Translations under genes and position numbers: made by a program | The notes under the pieces: generated by a model | What the model saw: the letters and a program-made list of their open reading frames with translations, nothing else | Told to the model about the DNA's origin: nothing | Databases searched by the model: none | Shown: positions 5,499 through 7,196 of the stretch, one piece after another | Layout: every line of letters begins with the position of its first letter | Position numbering within the stretch: the stretch's first letter is position 1 | From: Planctomycetia bacterium | Lineage (GTDB): Bacteria > Planctomycetota > Phycisphaerae > Phycisphaerales > SM1A02 | DNA: 7,196 bases | Assembly: GCA_005804005.1 (NCBI GenBank) | Contig: SYPI01000181.1 | Location: forward strand, 1-7,196 | Direction: 5' to 3'

Positions 5499-6203
5499 CC
5501 CTTTTCGGTGCAGATCGACTTCTCACGGCCGGTGCCGCTGATTGTTGGGCCCGCCTCCGTGCTGATGCCACACTCCGAGTTGCAGTTGCTGGTGCACGAT
5601 GCCGCCACCCGGCAGATCACCGGCGCCCTGCGGGCCACTGCATCGGGCCGCGCCGCGCCGCCTCTGGTGGTGGCCACCGCCACGATCGCCGGGCAGGGGC
5701 AGCGTCGGGCCCAGCCGCGTCTGCGCGGAACGGTTTGCGTCGGACTGGTAATGGAGAAACATGAAGTCGGCAACGCCCTGCAACGCGTCCTGCTGCATGG
5801 CGTCTGCCGTGGAATCATCCGTTCAATCATCGAGCCTTCGGGGGGCCGGGCATACCGCAGCGCACTGCTCGAGCCGCTGGAAACCGTCGGGGACAGCAAG
5901 CGCATCGTGCGGCGAGCGGTCGAATCGGCGCTGGAGATACTGGACACCGAGCCGATGCAGCACATGCGCGCGGCGCGTGGCATGCGCCGGGCCGTCGCCA
6001 AAGTGTCCCGTGCCTGGGCAGTGGATGTGCTGGCGTCACAGTTCGTGCTGGAGCCCGAGGCGCGCTACCGCCTGCTGGAGGAGCCCGAGACTGCGGTGCG
6101 CGCCCGGCTCATGCTGGAGCATGTCCGGCGGCTGGGGTGTTTCTTCTCACAGGCGCATCTCCAGTCATGGTCGCAGTGGCCCAAGGGATTGAGTTGGAAC
6201 TGA
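5496..6203 (+). CDS. Stand-alone Lon N-terminal substrate-binding domain protein
   Basis: A 235-residue protein resembling the N-terminal (substrate-recognition) domain of Lon protease, without the AAA+ ATPase or the Ser-Lys protease domain. Residues about 11-40 (RPVPLIVGPASVLMPHSELQ) follow the Lon pattern of an opening strand, a 'v.l.P' turn and a strand; residues 77-130 (LRGTVCVGLV, then LQRVLLHGVCRGIIRS, then YRSALLEPLE) match the 'GtvA.I..., .. v.l.G..R..i......Y..A.v..l' pattern. The C-terminal helices (about 165-213, VDVLASQFVLEP, RYRLLEEPETAVRARLMLEHV) resemble the helical bundle that follows in Lon. Single-domain Lon-N proteins are widespread but their role is poorly understood; an adaptor or substrate-binding role is inference. 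The GTG at 5496 starts immediately before the first predicted strand and fits the leaderless promoter. It is divergent from the NTF2-like operon. Confidence 0.75.
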   Translation: MPFSVQIDFSRPVPLIVGPASVLMPHSELQLLVHDAATRQITGALRATASGRAAPPLVVATATIAGQGQRRAQPRLRGTVCVGLVMEKHEVGNALQRVLLHGVCRGIIRSIIEPSGGRAYRSALLEPLETVGDSKRIVRRAVESALEILDTEPMQHMRAARGMRRAVAKVSRAWAVDVLASQFVLEPEARYRLLEEPETAVRARLMLEHVRRLGCFFSQAHLQSWSQWPKGLSWN

Positions 6204-6216
6204 GCGGCAGTGCCGC
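6204..6216. repeat. Inverted repeat between the Lon-domain and HAD genes
   Basis: GCGGCAGTGCCGC has 6-bp perfect arms around a single G and begins immediately after the TGA of the Lon-domain gene. As an RNA hairpin it would have a 5-bp stem and a 3-base loop. It lacks a following T-run, so a terminator is doubtful. It sits between the -10 box of the HAD gene (6224-6229) and the expected -35 position, where an operator could act. Confidence 0.45.
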
Positions 6217-6223
6217 AGACCGT

Positions 6224-6229
6224 TACCTT
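6224..6229 (+). promoter_or_regulatory. Candidate -10 box of leaderless HAD gene
   Basis: TACCTT is followed by 8 bases and the ATG at 6238, so the mRNA would be leaderless or carry one or two leader bases. No Shine-Dalgarno is seen. TTGGAA at 6194-6199 is 24 bases away from the box, too far for a normal -35. Confidence 0.45.
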
Positions 6230-6237
6230 GGCGAGTA

Positions 6238-7011
6238 ATGGGACTGGTGATCTTCGACATCGACGGAACGCTCACGGCCACGCAGGAGGTGGACGAGAGT
6301 CACTACGCCGAGGCCATCCGTCAGGTGCTGGGTATCACCGACATCTCGACTGACTGGGGCGCCTACCCGCACTCCACCGACGAAGCCATTTGCAGTCACC
6401 TGATTCAGGAGCGACTGGGCCGCTCCGCCACGCGCGCCGATTTGGATCTGGTGCGCAGGCGGTTCGGGGCGCTCCTAGAGCAGGCGCCGCAGGACCAGTT
6501 CCGTCAGATCCCCGGAGCGATCACGGCAATCGCTGCGCTGGTTCGCGGGGGTTGGACTGTGGCGATCGCTTCGGGGGGTTGGAGTCCGACCGCCTGCCTG
6601 AAACTTGAGCGGGGGGGGTTCACTTGGGATTCGCCGCCGGTTCTGAAGGAGTGCGGCAGAGTGAGTGAGCAGGTACGGCCGACGGGAGTGCGCGCCTGCG
6701 CCTTCGCCGAGGATGCGCACGCCCGCGAGGAGATTATTCGCATTGCCGCAACTCGGTTGCCCGTCGGCCTGGTTGCTCCGACGCCGGATGCCCGCGGCTT
6801 GCCACGCCGTGGCGTCTATGTCGGTGATGGCGCCTGGGATGTCGACGCGGCCCGCAAGGTCGGGTACGGTTTTGTCGGTCTGGGCGTCGGTGCGCGCGCC
6901 AAGACGCTCCGACGGGCAGGCGCGAGTGCGGTGTTTCCCGACTACCTGAGTCTGGACTCCTTCCTCGATGCCGTGGAGTCACAGTCGCGCACAGAAGGGA
7001 TCTGCCCATGA
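6238..7011 (+). CDS. HAD-family hydrolase, probable phosphatase or phosphomutase
   Basis: A 257-residue haloacid-dehalogenase-superfamily protein. Motif I is FDIDGTL at 6-12, with D7 the expected nucleophile and D9 the general acid/base. An all-helical cap of the phosphoglycolate phosphatase/beta-phosphoglucomutase type occupies about 15-90. Motif II is AIASGG (S112). Motif IV is YVGDGAWD at 194-201, with D197 and D201 as magnesium ligands. The motif III basic residue is not obvious; R163 in AHAREE is one candidate, which is an oddity. Substrate cannot be predicted. The ATG at 6238 is followed at once by the conserved first strand. The gene contains three G-runs, including an 8-G tract at 6611-6618. 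Its TGA overlaps the ATG of the LemA gene (ATGA), so the two are coupled. Confidence 0.88.
   Translation: MGLVIFDIDGTLTATQEVDESHYAEAIRQVLGITDISTDWGAYPHSTDEAICSHLIQERLGRSATRADLDLVRRRFGALLEQAPQDQFRQIPGAITAIAALVRGGWTVAIASGGWSPTACLKLERGGFTWDSPPVLKECGRVSEQVRPTGVRACAFAEDAHAREEIIRIAATRLPVGLVAPTPDARGLPRRGVYVGDGAWDVDAARKVGYGFVGLGVGARAKTLRRAGASAVFPDYLSLDSFLDAVESQSRTEGICP
6611..6618 (+). repeat. Eight-G homopolymer tract in the HAD gene
   Basis: The tract encodes the end of Arg-Gly-Gly (about residues 125-127). Loss of one G would give a TGA after about nine codons, and gain of one G a TGA after about fifteen codons, both before the motif IV aspartates. Two other runs, five Gs (6547-6551) and six Gs (6573-6578), lie just upstream and share the 10-base repeat GGGGGTTGGA. 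Confidence 0.6.
6994..7000 (+). promoter_or_regulatory. Shine-Dalgarno sequence of the LemA gene
   Basis: GAAGGGA lies 7 bases before the ATG at 7008, within the end of the HAD gene. Confidence 0.6.
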
Positions 7012-7196
7012 CCGGCCTCTGGTTGCTTGGTGGATTGATCTGCGCGGGAGCGGTTGTGGCGATCGTGGTGGTGGCTTGGGCCATCGGCCTTTACAACAGC
7101 CTTCAGCGGCTGCGGATCGCCTGCGATACCGCCTTCAGCGCCATCGACATTCAACTGAAGCGGCGGCATGATCTAGTGCCCAACCTGGTTGAGACG
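7008..7196 (+). CDS. lemA: LemA family protein, 3'-truncated by the window end
   Basis: The first 63 codons of a gene that runs off the window. A hydrophobic segment at about 3-27 ([20 protein letters not shown]) is the N-terminal membrane anchor. It is followed by the LemA signature: [15 protein letters not shown] (residues 29-43) and [19 protein letters not shown] (45-63), matching the family phrase 'YN.lv.lr..v..a.s.idvqLkrR.dLiPnLv.tv'. LemA proteins are usually about 180-200 residues, with a helical bundle outside the membrane; their biochemical role is not settled. The ATG overlaps the HAD stop (ATGA) and has a GAAGGGA Shine-Dalgarno. What follows cannot be seen; in other bacteria LemA is often near membrane proteins with a TPM domain or peptidases. 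Confidence 0.9.
   Translation, partial: MTGLWLLGGLICAGAVVAIVVVAWAIGLYNSLQRLRIACDTAFSAIDIQLKRRHDLVPNLVET

Noticed and set aside
1..7196. CRISPR, tRNA, rRNA, riboswitch, insertion sequence or toxin-antitoxin genes
   Set aside because: No repeated spacers, cloverleaf, transposase, terminal repeats or long leader regions were seen; gaps between genes are at most about 50 bases.

Overview
This is a GC-rich bacterial chromosomal window, densely packed with protein genes. The gene set (a YcgR/PilZ-type protein with an unusual middle section, small lipoproteins, a DUF2007-type protein, a stand-alone Lon N-domain protein, an NTF2-like membrane protein, LemA) and the style of the proteins remind me most of Planctomycetota, possibly Phycisphaerae. 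That assignment is inference from recollection, not from a search. There are no rRNA, tRNA, CRISPR, phage or transposon features, and base composition looks uniform throughout. No stretch over 300 bases lacks a gene; the longest gap between genes is about 50 bases.

Layout. (1) Positions 1-1461, plus strand: a coupled group of three genes, an unrecognised protein whose 5' end may lie outside the window, a DUF2007-type protein with a C-terminal membrane helix, and a lipoprotein with a carboxypeptidase-regulatory-like fold. They are joined by ATGA and GTGA overlaps. (2) 1486-2325, plus strand: a YcgR-like PilZ-domain protein, apparently with its own promoter. (3) 2343-5458, minus strand, convergent with the PilZ gene: a membrane-anchored NTF2-like protein, then low-specificity threonine aldolase, then an M29-family aminopeptidase, then a small lipoprotein with its own promoter. 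(4) 5496-7196, plus strand, divergent from block 3: a stand-alone Lon substrate-binding-domain protein, a HAD-family phosphatase, and the start of a LemA gene that runs off the window.

How the genes fit together. The minus-strand pair of threonine aldolase and M29 aminopeptidase suggests peptide and amino-acid turnover. The PilZ, DUF2007 and lipoprotein genes suggest envelope or signalling roles, but nothing ties them into one pathway.

The most notable signal concerns how genes start. Genes that appear to begin a transcript have a TANNNT (-10-like) box only 6-9 bases upstream of the start codon and no Shine-Dalgarno sequence, as expected for leaderless or nearly leaderless mRNAs. Genes that overlap a preceding gene have a purine-rich Shine-Dalgarno sequence instead. 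Some of these promoters carry inverted repeats over the -10 region, most clearly a 7-bp-arm repeat at 5474-5498. A strong imperfect hairpin (1800-1834) and a perfect 16-bp palindrome (2472-2487) lie inside coding regions. I see no convincing evidence of a new defence, mobile or biosynthetic system.
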